This document shows, piece after piece, positions 39,355-48,461 of a DNA stretch of 64,000 nucleotides (position 1 is the first letter of the stretch; each line of letters begins with the position of its first letter). This DNA comes from Leifsonia sp. SCN 70-46 (GTDB taxonomy: Bacteria; Actinomycetota; Actinomycetes; Actinomycetales; Microbacteriaceae): NCBI GenBank assembly GCA_001725325.1, contig MEFY01000001.1, forward strand, positions 434,001 through 498,000, read 5' to 3'. The position numbers were made by a program, and so were the translations under genes. The notes beneath the pieces were generated by a model. The model had not been told where the DNA came from, made no database searches, and saw nothing but the letters and a program-made list of their open reading frames with translations.

Positions 39355-39921
39355 TCAGAACTGGACGCGGGGCGGCTCGGCGATCGACGCCGAGTCGGTG
39401 ACCTCGAAGAACTCGCGCTCGGTGAAGCCGAGGCCGCGCACGAAGAGCGTGTTGGGGAACACCTTGATCTTCGTGTTCAGCTCGCGCACGCCGCCGTTGT
39501 AGAAGCGGCGCGATGCCTGGATCTTGTCCTCGGTGTCGACGAGCTCGCCCTGGAGCTGGAGGAAGTTCTGGCTCGCCTGCAGCTGCGGGTAGGCCTCGGC
39601 CACCGCGAAGATCGACTTGAGGGCCGACTGCATGTGGTTCTCGGCGACCGCCGCGTCGGCGGGGCTCGAGACCGCGAGGGTCTCGGCACGCGCCTTGGTC
39701 ACGTTCTCGAAGACCTGCGACTCGTGGGCGGCGTAGCCCTTGACCGCCTCGATGAGGTTCGGGATCAGGTCTGCACGGCGCTTGAGCTGCACCGTGATGT
39801 CGCTCCACGCCTCGTCGACGCGCACGTTGAGCGTGACAAGGCCGTTGTAGGTCGACCAGAGGTAGCCGCCGATGATGATGACGAGCAGGACGATGACGCC
39901 GACGACGATGAGGATCTCCAT
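39355..39921 (-). CDS. lemA: LemA family protein
   Basis: The 188-residue protein has an N-terminal membrane helix and the LemA helical bundle with DEAWSDITVQLKRRADLIPNL, and ends with the family's FEVTDSASIAEPPRVQF. Function is unclear but it is often linked to HtpX-type proteases, as here. ATG 39921 is preferred over GTG 39927 because TATGAT, almost the consensus -10, lies six bases upstream. Confidence 0.9.
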   Translation of the reverse strand: MEILIVVGVIVLLVIIIGGYLWSTYNGLVTLNVRVDEAWSDITVQLKRRADLIPNLIEAVKGYAAHESQVFENVTKARAETLAVSSPADAAVAENHMQSALKSIFAVAEAYPQLQASQNFLQLQGELVDTEDKIQASRRFYNGGVRELNTKIKVFPNTLFVRGLGFTEREFFEVTDSASIAEPPRVQF

Positions 39922-39927
39922 GCCCAC

Positions 39928-39933
39928 ATCATA
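39928..39933 (-). promoter_or_regulatory. -10 element, leaderless lemA-htpX operon
   Basis: TATGAT on the minus strand, six bases before ATG 39921. Confidence 0.65.
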
Positions 39934-39939
39934 CGGTCG

Positions 39940-41310
39940 CTAGCTGCGAGAGCGCAGTACCCCCTGCAGCCAGCGGTACGAGGCCTTGGGCGTGCGGTCC
40001 TGCGTGCGCGGGTCGACCGCGATGAGCCCGAACTTCTCGCGGAAGCCCGCAGCCCACTCCCAGTTGTCCATGAGCGTCCACACGTAGTACCCGCGCACGT
40101 CGACGCCCGGGGCCCCCGCGACCGCGGCCGCTATGTGCGACTCGAGGTACGCGATGCGGTCGGTGTCGGGGATCGACCCGTCGGCGGCGGGGATGTCGGC
40201 GAAGCTCGCGCCGCCCTCCGTGATGTACACCGGGGGCAGCTTGCCGGCGTAGCGCTGCCCGTAGTCGGCGAGGCTCTCGGTGAGGAACTCGGGGGCGATC
40301 GGCCATCCGAACGCGGTCTTCGGGAACTCGGGCCAGGCCGCAAGGTGGAACGGGAGGTCGCGCATCCCCTCAGCGTCCGTGCCGTCCGGCGTCGCGGCGT
40401 CGGCCGGGGCGCCGGCCCCGATGCGCGTGGGCATGTAGTAGTTGAGCCCGTAGAAGTCGAGCGGCTGCGAGATGACCTTGAGGTCGTTGTCGTCGACGTC
40501 GTGCAGGGCCTTGAACTGCTTGCGCGCGAGGAACGGCACCTTGGGGTAGTGCCCGAGCAGCACGGGGTCGGCGTAGATGCGGTTGTGCACGAGGTCGAAC
40601 ACCTGCGCGTACTGGCGCGTGACGAAGTTGTCCTTTGCAGGATGCACGGGCGAGTGCACGTTCGTGATGCCGATGCCGCCCGTGACCGACTCCGAGCGCA
40701 GCGCCTGCACGGCGAGGCCGTGGCCGAGCAGCTGGTGGTGGGCGGCGAGGAGCGCGTCGAACATGAGGGTCGCGCCGGGGGCGTGCACGCCGAGCGCGTA
40801 GCCGTTGAGGGTGACCGTCGTGGGCTCGTTGATCGTGACCCACTTGTCGACCCGGTCGCCGAAGGCCTCTCCCGCGAGGAGGGCGAAGTCGGCGAAGCGG
40901 TAGGCCGTGTCGCGCGTCATCCACCCGCCCTTGTGCTGCAGGGGCTCGGGCATGTCCCAGTGGAAGAGCGTGGCCATGGGCTTGATGCCCGCCGCGAGCA
41001 GCTCGTCGAGGAGCTTGTCGTAGAAGGCGAGCCCGGCCTTGTTGGCGGGCCCCGTTCCGCCCGGCTGGATGCGCGGCCAGCCGAGGGAGAAGCGGTAGGA
41101 GTCGACGCCGAGCTCGGCCATGAGCCGCACATCCTCGGGGCGGCGGTGGTAGTGGTCGGCCGCGACCGACGCGTCGGAGGCGTCGGCGATGCGGCCCGGC
41201 TGGGCCATGAACGCGTCCCACGTGGAGGGCCCGCGGCCGTCGGCCCGCACGGCGCCCTCGATCTGGAACGCGGCGGTCGAGACGCCGATGTCGAAGCCCG
41301 GGGGGATCAC
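39940..41310 (-). CDS. GH1 family beta-glucosidase
   Basis: The 456-residue enzyme is a full-length glycoside hydrolase family 1 member: N-terminal FDIGVSTAAFQIEGA, acid/base glutamate in WVTINEPTT and nucleophile glutamate in YITEGGASF. The usual nucleophile motif is TENG, so the Asn-to-Gly change is slightly unusual. It lacks a signal peptide and acts inside the cell, probably on glycosides brought in by the MFS carrier of the same operon. GTG 41310 overlaps the upstream stop by four bases. Confidence 0.9.
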   Translation of the reverse strand: MIPPGFDIGVSTAAFQIEGAVRADGRGPSTWDAFMAQPGRIADASDASVAADHYHRRPEDVRLMAELGVDSYRFSLGWPRIQPGGTGPANKAGLAFYDKLLDELLAAGIKPMATLFHWDMPEPLQHKGGWMTRDTAYRFADFALLAGEAFGDRVDKWVTINEPTTVTLNGYALGVHAPGATLMFDALLAAHHQLLGHGLAVQALRSESVTGGIGITNVHSPVHPAKDNFVTRQYAQVFDLVHNRIYADPVLLGHYPKVPFLARKQFKALHDVDDNDLKVISQPLDFYGLNYYMPTRIGAGAPADAATPDGTDAEGMRDLPFHLAAWPEFPKTAFGWPIAPEFLTESLADYGQRYAGKLPPVYITEGGASFADIPAADGSIPDTDRIAYLESHIAAAVAGAPGVDVRGYYVWTLMDNWEWAAGFREKFGLIAVDPRTQDRTPKASYRWLQGVLRSRS

Positions 41311-42611
41311 GATCCCAGCACCCTCTCGAGGTAGGCGTTGCCGAACACGCGGTCGGGGTCGAGCCGGTCGCGCGCCGCGACGAAGTCGTCGAACCGAGGA
41401 TACGCGGGGCGGAGGTCGTCCGCGGTGCGGAAGTGCATCTTGCCCCAGTGCGGGCGGCCGCCGTGCTCGCGCGCTATCGCCTCGACGGCGCGGAAGTACT
41501 CGGTCGGATCCTCGCGGTAGTAGCGGTGCACGGCGATGTAGCCCGTCTGCCGGCCGTGCGCCGTCGAGAGCCAGTTGTCGTCGGCCGCCGCGACGCGCAC
41601 CTCGACGGGGAACGTGATGCGCCACCCGTGCGCGTCGATGGCGTCGCGGATGGCGCGCAGCGCGTCGGGGATCGCCTCGACGGGCATGGCGTACTCCATC
41701 TCGCGGAATCGCACGCGGCGCGGCGAGGTGAACACGTCGTGCCACCCGTCGGTGACCGTGCGCTCCGCGACGAGCTTGTTCGCGGCGCGGTTGAGCGGCG
41801 GGATGACGCCGGGCGCGAGCCGCCCGAGCTGGCACATGAGCACGTAGACGCCGTTGGGCATGAGCTCGTCGTCGATCCACGCCGCGACCGGGGACTGCGG
41901 TGCGCGCGGCGTGTCGGCGGGCAGGCGCGTGTTCGTCTTGGTCAGGGCGTGCGTCGTGTGCGGGAACCAGTAGAACTCGAAGTGGTCGGCGGATGCGCCA
42001 CGCTCGAGCCACCCGTCGAGCACGTCCTCGAGCGGCTCCGGCCGCTCCTGGGCGCGCATGACGAACTCGGGGACGCACCGCAGCGTCACGTCGACGAGCA
42101 CCCCGAGCGCGCCGAGGCCCACGCGCGCGGCGGGCAGGAGCTCGGAGCCGCCGTCGAGGTGCACCACCGACCCGTCGGCGGTCACGAGCGTGAGGGCCTC
42201 CACCTGGGTCGCGATGCCGCCGAAGCGCGCGCCCGTGCCGTGGGTGCCCGTGGAGATCGCGCCCGCGATCGTCTGCTTGTCGATGTCGCCCATGTTCTCG
42301 AGGGCGAGGCCGTGCGGGCCGAGGAGCGCCGGCAGCTGGAAGAGGTTGGTGCCCGCGCCGAGCGTCACGAGGTCGCCGTCGACGGCGAGGACGCCGTCGA
42401 GCGCGCCGATGTCGAGCTGCACGCCGTCGGTCGCCGCGATGTCGGTGAAGCTGTGGCCCGCACCGACGGTCTTGATCGGCAGCCCCCTGTCACGCGCGAA
42501 CGCGACGGCCTCGACGACGTCGTCGGGCGACGACGCGAGCACGCGGTGCTGCGGGTGCGACACGTGCGACCGCCCCCAGTTGCGCCAGCGGCCGCCCCGC
42601 TCCACCCTCAC
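41307..42611 (-). CDS. D-arabinono-1,4-lactone oxidase-like flavoprotein
   Basis: The 434-residue protein has an FAD-binding PCMH domain (VGAGHSFTDIAATDG; DKQTIAGAISTGTHGTG) and the C-terminal ALO domain ending HWGKMHF...FGNAYLERVLG. Family members oxidise aldonolactones or sugar alcohols using oxygen. It is the fourth gene of the TetR-led operon, overlapping its neighbours by four bases on both sides, so it likely acts on the sugar released by the glucosidase or on a related polyol. Confidence 0.85.
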   Translation of the reverse strand: MRVERGGRWRNWGRSHVSHPQHRVLASSPDDVVEAVAFARDRGLPIKTVGAGHSFTDIAATDGVQLDIGALDGVLAVDGDLVTLGAGTNLFQLPALLGPHGLALENMGDIDKQTIAGAISTGTHGTGARFGGIATQVEALTLVTADGSVVHLDGGSELLPAARVGLGALGVLVDVTLRCVPEFVMRAQERPEPLEDVLDGWLERGASADHFEFYWFPHTTHALTKTNTRLPADTPRAPQSPVAAWIDDELMPNGVYVLMCQLGRLAPGVIPPLNRAANKLVAERTVTDGWHDVFTSPRRVRFREMEYAMPVEAIPDALRAIRDAIDAHGWRITFPVEVRVAAADDNWLSTAHGRQTGYIAVHRYYREDPTEYFRAVEAIAREHGGRPHWGKMHFRTADDLRPAYPRFDDFVAARDRLDPDRVFGNAYLERVLGS

Positions 42612-43825
42612 AGGAACGCCTTCCCCTCACCACGGTACGTCGGCATGGTGTCCACGATACGGTCGCCGTCGACCATCGCGAACTCGTTGAGGTGCTCGCT
42701 GATCTCCCCGGACTTCGTGTGGCGCAGCCACACGCGGTCGCCGACCCGCAGGGATGCGGCGGCGGGCCCGCGCAGGGGCGACTGCACCTCGCCCGCGGCC
42801 TCGCGCGCGACGTACCGCAGCCCCTCGGGCCACACGAGCTGCGGCAGCCGGTCGGGTGCCGGCGGGCCGGACGCGATCCAGCCGCCGCCCAGGAGCGTCG
42901 CCATCTCGGGCGTGGGCTTGCGCACGACGCTCAGGGCGAAGGCCGCGGCGGGGGCGGGCGTGAAGTGGCTGTAGCCGTCGAACAGGTGCGGGCCGAACAG
43001 GCCGCTGCCCGCGGCGATCTCGGTGACCGACGGGTCGGCCGCGGTGCGCTCGAGCGACCCCGTGCCGCCACCGTTGACGAACTCGAGGTCGGCGATCTCG
43101 CGCACGGCCGCGACGACGGCGCCGCGCCGCTCGCGCAGCTCGGCGGTCGAGCTGCGCTGCATGTAGTCGACGAGGCGGCCGTAGACGGGCCTGCCGGGCG
43201 GGCGGTTCACCACTCCCGCGATCTGCGCCTCGTAGGCCATGATCCCGACGAGGCGGAAGCCCGGGCGCGCCGCTATCGCGCGCGCGAGCGCACGGGCATC
43301 CTCGACGCCCTGCACGGGCGAGCGGTAGACCCCGAGGTAGCCGAGCAGCGGCGAGCGCCACGACGCGTTCAGCTCGAGCGCGACGCGGATGGTCTCGCGC
43401 TTCGCGCCGAGCACCGCGTCGACGGCGTCGAGCTGGGCCGTCGAGTCGACCATGAGCGTGACGCGGCTCGCGAGCTTCTCGGAGCTGCCGAGCCGCTCGA
43501 TCGCCGCACGATCGACCGACGGGTAGCCCACGACGACGTCGTCGACGGTCTCGGCGAGCCACAGGGCCTCGGGCAGCGTGTACGCGAGCACGCCCCGGTA
43601 CCCGGGCAGGGCGAGCACCGACTCGATGACGCCGCGCACGCGGATCGACTTCGAGGCGACCCGGATCGTCGTGCCGGCCGACCTGCGCAGCATGTCGTGC
43701 GCGTTGTGCGCGAGGGCCGGCACCGACACCGCGCCGAACGGGGTGTCGAGCCCCGCGGTCGCGGCCGAGAGGCCCGGCCAGTAGGTCGCCGGGTCGTAGG
43801 CGAAGGGTGCGCTGTCGAGCTTCAC
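42608..43825 (-). CDS. PLP-dependent amino acid deaminase/aldolase (alanine racemase-like fold)
   Basis: The 405-residue protein has the fold type III N-terminal barrel of alanine racemase and D-threonine aldolase-like enzymes: the likely PLP lysine lies in RVASKSIRVRGV, and a C-terminal beta domain has LRVGDRVWLRHTKSGEISEHLNEF with metal-binding His residues like those of D-threonine aldolase and D-serine dehydratase. The substrate is unknown. The presence of an amino acid enzyme between a sugar-type carrier and sugar enzymes suggests an amino-sugar or glycosyl amino acid substrate, which is inference. Confidence 0.8.
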   Translation of the reverse strand: MKLDSAPFAYDPATYWPGLSAATAGLDTPFGAVSVPALAHNAHDMLRRSAGTTIRVASKSIRVRGVIESVLALPGYRGVLAYTLPEALWLAETVDDVVVGYPSVDRAAIERLGSSEKLASRVTLMVDSTAQLDAVDAVLGAKRETIRVALELNASWRSPLLGYLGVYRSPVQGVEDARALARAIAARPGFRLVGIMAYEAQIAGVVNRPPGRPVYGRLVDYMQRSSTAELRERRGAVVAAVREIADLEFVNGGGTGSLERTAADPSVTEIAAGSGLFGPHLFDGYSHFTPAPAAAFALSVVRKPTPEMATLLGGGWIASGPPAPDRLPQLVWPEGLRYVAREAAGEVQSPLRGPAAASLRVGDRVWLRHTKSGEISEHLNEFAMVDGDRIVDTMPTYRGEGKAFL

Positions 43826-45063
43826 TTGACGCTCCTGATCGGTAGCACGGCGAGGGCGCCGAGGGTCGCGGCGATGGCCGACAGCACGAACAGCCCCGGG
43901 AAGCCCACGAGGGCCGCGACGATGAGCGCGCCGAAGAACGGGGCCACGGCCTGGGGAACCGCTGTCGCGATGTTCATGATGCCCAAGTCTTTGCCCCGCG
44001 TGTGCGGATCCGGAAGGACTTGCGTCGCGAGCGCCTGGTCCACCGAGAGGAAGCAGCCGTAGCCGAGGCCGAGCAGGCCCGCGGCGAAGAACGCGACGCC
44101 CACGTCGGGCACGAAGGCCAGGGTGAGGGCCGCGACCGCCTGCAGCGCGGCCGCGACGAAGACGAACGGTCGGCGGCGGCCGATGCGGTCGGAGAGCTTG
44201 CCCAGCACGAGGGACGCGAGGATGACGAACACCATGTAGACGAGGGTGAGCAGGATGAGCGTGCCCTCGGGATCGTCGACCTTGAGCCCGTGCTCGAGGA
44301 ACTGGTACAGCAGCGCCGTGCCGAACGCGTTGCCGAAGTTGACGAGGATGCGGCTGAGCAGCGTCCACCCGAAGTCCGGGTAGCGGCGCGGGCTGATCCA
44401 GAAGCCCTCGAGGAAGCTCGACCACGTGAGGCGGTCGGCGGCGGGCAGCACCGGATCCTTCACGAGCAACAGGAACGGCACCACGAGCAGCACGAGCAGC
44501 ACCGCGAGGGCCAGGTAGCCGAGCGCCTGGTCGACGATGAGGGCGGTCACGAGCACGAGGCCGAGGATCGTGCCGATCGCCTGCGGAGCCGAGATCCACC
44601 CGGAGACGAACCCGCGCTGGTTGACGGGCACCTGATCGGAGATCGTCGCCGTGAGCGCGGCCGTGAGCACGCAGAAGCCCGTGAGGGCGAGCGACCAGAA
44701 CACGCCGACGCCCACGAGCGAGGTCTGCAGGCCGAGGATGCCCAGCGACGCGCCGAACAGCAGGGCTCCCCCGGCGATCCACGGGCGGCGGCGGCCGAAG
44801 CGGCTCGTCGTGCGGTCGGAGAGTGCCCCCGTGAGCGGGTAGGCGATGAGCGCGCACACGCCCGCGATGCCCGAGATGATGCCGAAGGCGAGCACCTTCT
44901 GCACCCAGTCGTCGGTCGTGAGCTGTGCCTCGACCTGCACGGGCAGCAGCAGCTGCACGGGAGTGAGCTGGGCCATCCAGATGCCGAGCCACGCCGTCGC
45001 GAAGACGGCTATCCAGCCGCCCGTGACGGCCTTGGTGGGTTCCGCGAGTGCTGCAGTGGTCAT
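43822..45063 (-). CDS. MFS transporter (sugar-like)
   Basis: The 413-residue protein has twelve predicted helices and the MFS loop signatures GALSDRTTSRFGRRRPW and GKLSDRIGRRRPF in both halves, a pattern common in the GPH/SUC-like sugar carriers. It is the first transport gene of the operon, overlapping the TetR gene by four bases, and probably imports the operon's substrate. Confidence 0.88.
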   Translation of the reverse strand: MTTAALAEPTKAVTGGWIAVFATAWLGIWMAQLTPVQLLLPVQVEAQLTTDDWVQKVLAFGIISGIAGVCALIAYPLTGALSDRTTSRFGRRRPWIAGGALLFGASLGILGLQTSLVGVGVFWSLALTGFCVLTAALTATISDQVPVNQRGFVSGWISAPQAIGTILGLVLVTALIVDQALGYLALAVLLVLLVVPFLLLVKDPVLPAADRLTWSSFLEGFWISPRRYPDFGWTLLSRILVNFGNAFGTALLYQFLEHGLKVDDPEGTLILLTLVYMVFVILASLVLGKLSDRIGRRRPFVFVAAALQAVAALTLAFVPDVGVAFFAAGLLGLGYGCFLSVDQALATQVLPDPHTRGKDLGIMNIATAVPQAVAPFFGALIVAALVGFPGLFVLSAIAATLGALAVLPIRSVK

Positions 45064-45668
45064 GTCGTGCGCTCCCTTGCGCGTGCGAGCGCGGCGAGGG
45101 AGTCCGCCGCGAAGTCGAGCACCCGTTCGGCGGCCGCGGTGTCGCGGTCGGCGAGCCAGGCGAGGGTCACCCCGTCGGTGACGGTGACGACGAGCCGCGC
45201 GACATCCTCGACGGGCATCGCCCATTCGACGTTGGAGACGGCGGCGCCCTCGACGAGCACGCGCGTCACGCCCGCGCGGTAGGCGTCGTACTGCTCGGCC
45301 GCGAGGTGCTCGAGGCCGGGCGTGCGCAGGGCGTAGTGCATGAGCTCCTGCATGACCTGCTCGTGGCCCGGGTCGGCGACGACGTACTCGAGGTAGGCGC
45401 CGAGCCCGTCGCGCAGCGCGCGGCGGATGTCGCTGCCGAGCCGCAGGGACGAGAACACCGACTCCACCTCGGCGTCGACGACGTGGGAGACGAGCTCGCG
45501 CATCATCTCGGAGTGCGAGCGGAACGCGTAGTGGAAGCTCGCGAGCGACATGCCCGCCTCGGCGACTATCGCGCGCGTCGTGGCCCCCGAGACGCCGTGC
45601 CGCGCGATGACGCGGAGGGCCGCCTGCACGAGCATCTCCCTGCGCTCGGATGAGGGGATGCGGGCCAT
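45060..45668 (-). CDS. TetR-family transcriptional regulator
   Basis: The 202-residue protein has an N-terminal TetR helix-turn-helix (MLVQAALRVIARHGVSGATT, then IVAEAGMSLASFHYAFRS) and a helical ligand domain. It leads the five-gene operon and likely represses it in the absence of an inducer. An imperfect palindrome overlaps the expected promoter directly upstream. Confidence 0.9.
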   Translation of the reverse strand: MARIPSSERREMLVQAALRVIARHGVSGATTRAIVAEAGMSLASFHYAFRSHSEMMRELVSHVVDAEVESVFSSLRLGSDIRRALRDGLGAYLEYVVADPGHEQVMQELMHYALRTPGLEHLAAEQYDAYRAGVTRVLVEGAAVSNVEWAMPVEDVARLVVTVTDGVTLAWLADRDTAAAERVLDFAADSLAALARARERTT

Positions 45669-45669
45669 A

Positions 45670-45685
45670 GTGGGTCAACTGTCCC
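45670..45685. promoter_or_regulatory. palindrome upstream of TetR operon, candidate operator
   Basis: TGGGTCAACTGTCCCA matches its reverse complement at 12 of 16 positions and ends just upstream of ATG 45668. It contains TTGACC on the minus strand. It is a good candidate for autoregulatory TetR binding. Confidence 0.5.
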
Positions 45686-45739
45686 AGACGAGCGTCCCGT
45701 CCGCAACCGGTGAAGGTCCTGCGAATACCGCATACACGT

Positions 45740-45768
45740 TTGACCTGCACCCGAGCTTGGGCTGGGAT
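45740..45768 (+). promoter_or_regulatory. promoter of Ig-like membrane protein gene
   Basis: TTGACC (45740-45745), a 17-base spacer and TGGGAT (45763-45768). RNA would start at or within a few bases of ATG 45773/GTG 45776, so translation is near leaderless. Confidence 0.5.
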
Positions 45769-45772
45769 TGAG

Positions 45773-47740
45773 ATGGTGAGCACCTTGTCCGACCCACAGC
45801 ACAGCTCGGTCCGCCGTCGCGGCGCCGTGCTCGTCGTGCTGCTCGCGGGGCTGCTGCTCGCCCTCGCATCCGCGCCGCAGGCCGCCCAGGCCGCGCCGTT
45901 CGCCGTCACCACCGCCCCCGGCACGCTCTTCTCGGGCGCCGTGACCGTGAGCGGCGCCAAGGATGCCGCGGCCACCGTCACCGTCTCCGTGCAGGGCGGC
46001 GGGCCCGGCTGCACGGGCGCCGACGCCGACCCCGAGAAGTGGACGTGCGACGTCACGGGGCTCACGAGCGGCAGCTACACGCTCGACATCACCGACGGCA
46101 CCACGACCACGACGCTTCCCGTGCGCGTGCTCACGGCCCCCGTCATCACGACGACGGGCGTGACGGCGGGAACGCTCAACGGCACGGGCTACCCCGGCGC
46201 GGGCATCGAGCTCACGGGCGACTTCACCAAGTCGTGCGGCGTCGTCCCCTCCAACGGCGCGTGGAGCTGCGCGCTCGGCGTCGGCAGCGGCACGTACCAC
46301 CTCGTCGCGACGCAGACGTGGGGCAACGTGAGCTCCGAGCGGGGCGGGTCGACGGCGTCGACGCCCGTCGTCGTGGACGCCATCCCGCCCGCCGTCCCCG
46401 CATTCCTCGCACCCGCCGCGGGCTCGCGCGTCGTCGGCCAGCCGACGGTGTTCTCGGGCACGGGCGAGACGGGCGCGCGCGTCGAGGTCTACGTCGACTC
46501 CGTACGCGTGTGCGTCGCCCCTGTGTCGAGCGGGTCGTGGTCGTGCAGCGCCGCGCTCTCCGACGGCACCCGTGTCGTGCAGGGCATCCAGTACGACATC
46601 GCGGGCAACTCGAGCGGCACGAGCGCCGCCTACAGCATCACCGCGGGGCCCGCGCCCGTCACGCCCGCGGAGCCGCCGAGCCGCCCGAACCCCAACCCCG
46701 CGCCCGTGCCGGCGACCCCGCTGCCGACGTCGGCGCCCGTCGCCAACGCGCCGTTCCTGCCACCGCCCGTGGGCGGCACCTCCGGCCTGCCGCCCTTCGA
46801 GACGTGGGAGCTGCCCACCGACTACGGCGCCGCGATCCCGAGCGTCTCTGCCACCAACCCCACGTCGTGGCTCCTCGGCCTCGCGCTCGGCCTCGGCTTC
46901 GCCGTGCTCGTCGCCCTGCCGCTGCGGCTGCTCGTCTCCACGTTCCGGCGCAAGCGCGGCTATGCCGTCGCCGAGCCGCGCCCCGAGGAGCCCGCGCTCC
47001 TGAGCCCGCGCGTCACCGCGGTGCTCTTCCTCGCCGCCGCGGTGCTGCTCGCCGCGCTCGCGGGGGGCGTGCAGGCCGAGGTCCGCTACCTGCGGCTCGC
47101 GATCGCCATCGGCCTCGCCCTCACCGCCCTCAACGGCGTCGCCGTGCTCGCGGCGAAGCTCATGGCCCGCACGGGGCTGATGGGCGCCGCCGGCACGGCC
47201 ACGGGCATCCGCCTCGCCCCGCTGCTGCTCGCGGTCGCCGCCGTCACCGCCCTCGTCTCGCGCGTCGCCGGGATCCAGCCGCCCATCGTCGTGGGCATCG
47301 TGCTCGCCGTGCGCTTCGCGCCGGAGGTCGCGGCCCGCGCTCGCGGCATCGTGTCGCTCGTGCAGGTCGCCGCGATCGTGCTGCTCGGGTTCGTCGCCTG
47401 GATCGGCCAGAGCGCCCTCGGCCCGGTCGACGGCTTCCTCCCCTCCCTCGTGAGCGAGACCCTCGCGGCCCTCACGATCGCGGCGCTCGGCTCTGCGATG
47501 GTCATGCTCCTGCCGGTCAGCAGGATGCCCGGCCGCCTCATCTACTCCTGGTCGCGCACGGCGTGGGTTGCCGTGACGCTCGTGACCGCGACCGTCGCGG
47601 GAGTCGTCATCGCGGGCGGCAGCGGATTCCCCGTGCCGTGGGTCATCGGCGGCGCCCTCGTGTTCGCGGCCGTGAGCGTGGGAGCGTGGGCGTACGTGCA
47701 CCTCATCGAGCCGCACGTGCCTGTCAGGGGCCAGTCGTAG
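45773..47740 (+). CDS. large surface protein: three Ig-like modules plus multi-helix membrane domain
   Basis: The 655-residue product has a signal peptide (to about residue 41, AQAAPF), three consecutive Ig-like modules (about 42-305) each with a paired cysteine in a W-x-C type strand (EKWTCDV, GAWSCAL, GSWSCSA), a long Pro-rich linker (about 310-360) and a C-terminal half with about eight membrane helices. This joins adhesin-like outer modules to a polytopic membrane part, and I do not recognise it. The C-terminal part carries no transporter signature that I can identify. Confidence 0.65.
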   Translation: MVSTLSDPQHSSVRRRGAVLVVLLAGLLLALASAPQAAQAAPFAVTTAPGTLFSGAVTVSGAKDAAATVTVSVQGGGPGCTGADADPEKWTCDVTGLTSGSYTLDITDGTTTTTLPVRVLTAPVITTTGVTAGTLNGTGYPGAGIELTGDFTKSCGVVPSNGAWSCALGVGSGTYHLVATQTWGNVSSERGGSTASTPVVVDAIPPAVPAFLAPAAGSRVVGQPTVFSGTGETGARVEVYVDSVRVCVAPVSSGSWSCSAALSDGTRVVQGIQYDIAGNSSGTSAAYSITAGPAPVTPAEPPSRPNPNPAPVPATPLPTSAPVANAPFLPPPVGGTSGLPPFETWELPTDYGAAIPSVSATNPTSWLLGLALGLGFAVLVALPLRLLVSTFRRKRGYAVAEPRPEEPALLSPRVTAVLFLAAAVLLAALAGGVQAEVRYLRLAIAIGLALTALNGVAVLAAKLMARTGLMGAAGTATGIRLAPLLLAVAAVTALVSRVAGIQPPIVVGIVLAVRFAPEVAARARGIVSLVQVAAIVLLGFVAWIGQSALGPVDGFLPSLVSETLAALTIAALGSAMVMLLPVSRMPGRLIYSWSRTAWVAVTLVTATVAGVVIAGGSGFPVPWVIGGALVFAAVSVGAWAYVHLIEPHVPVRGQS

Positions 47741-47743
47741 CCT
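47738..47743 (+). promoter_or_regulatory. -10 element, leaderless hydrolase gene
   Basis: TAGCCT seven bases before ATG 47751; its first three bases are the stop codon of the preceding gene. Confidence 0.5.
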
Positions 47744-47750
47744 GAGCGGC

Positions 47751-48452
47751 ATGGACATCGTGCTCATCCCCGGGTTCTGGCTGCAGGGCGATACGTGGAG
47801 CGAAGTCACGCCTCCGCTCGTCGCGGCGGGCCACACCGTGCACCCGCTCACGCTCCCCGGCATGGAGTCGGCAGCGGCCGACCGCTCGGGCATCGGCCTG
47901 CGCGACCACGTCGACGCCGTCATCGCCATCGTCGACTCCCTCCCGGGCGAGGTCGTGCTCGTGGGCCACTCGGGCGGCGGGGCCATCGCCCACGCGGTGG
48001 TCGATGCGCGGCCCGACCGCGTGGCCCGCGTCGTGTACGTCGACAGCGGCCCTCTCGCCGACGGCGGCGTCATCAACGACGAGCTGCCGGTCGTGGTCGG
48101 CGAGATCCCCCTGCCCGACTGGGACGTGTTCGAGGAGGAGGACCTCGTCGACCTCACCGACGAGCTGCGCGAGCGCTTCCGCTCCCTCGCGATCCCCGAG
48201 CCCGCGCGCGTCGCGAGCGACAAGCAGGTGCTCACCGACGAGCGCCGCTACGACGTGCCGGTCACGGTCATCGCGTGCGAGATCACGAGCGACATGATGC
48301 GGCAGTGGATCGACGGCGGCCACCCGTACGTGGCGGAGCTCGCGTCCATCAGGCACTACGAGCTCGTCGACCTGCCGACGGGGCACTGGCCGCAGCTCAC
48401 GCGCCCGGCCGACCTGGGGCGCACCATCCTCGCGGCGGTGGACCGGGGCTAG
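47751..48452 (+). CDS. alpha/beta hydrolase
   Basis: The 233-residue protein has the oxyanion region LIPGFWLQGDTW, nucleophile elbow GHSGGG (about residues 71-76), and late histidine in LPTGHWPQL, so the catalytic triad is probably complete. It is a small cytoplasmic serine hydrolase of unknown substrate, similar to esterase-like RsbQ/salicylate-esterase groups only in general plan. Confidence 0.82.
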   Translation: MDIVLIPGFWLQGDTWSEVTPPLVAAGHTVHPLTLPGMESAAADRSGIGLRDHVDAVIAIVDSLPGEVVLVGHSGGGAIAHAVVDARPDRVARVVYVDSGPLADGGVINDELPVVVGEIPLPDWDVFEEEDLVDLTDELRERFRSLAIPEPARVASDKQVLTDERRYDVPVTVIACEITSDMMRQWIDGGHPYVAELASIRHYELVDLPTGHWPQLTRPADLGRTILAAVDRG

Positions 48453-48455
48453 TCT
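48450..48455 (+). promoter_or_regulatory. -10 element, leaderless lipoprotein gene
   Basis: TAGTCT six bases before GTG 48462. Confidence 0.5.
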
Positions 48456-48461
48456 GGCGGT

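Noticed and set aside
45773-47740. Sortase-anchored surface protein
   Set aside because: There is no LPxTG motif; the C-terminal half is a long multi-helix membrane domain.
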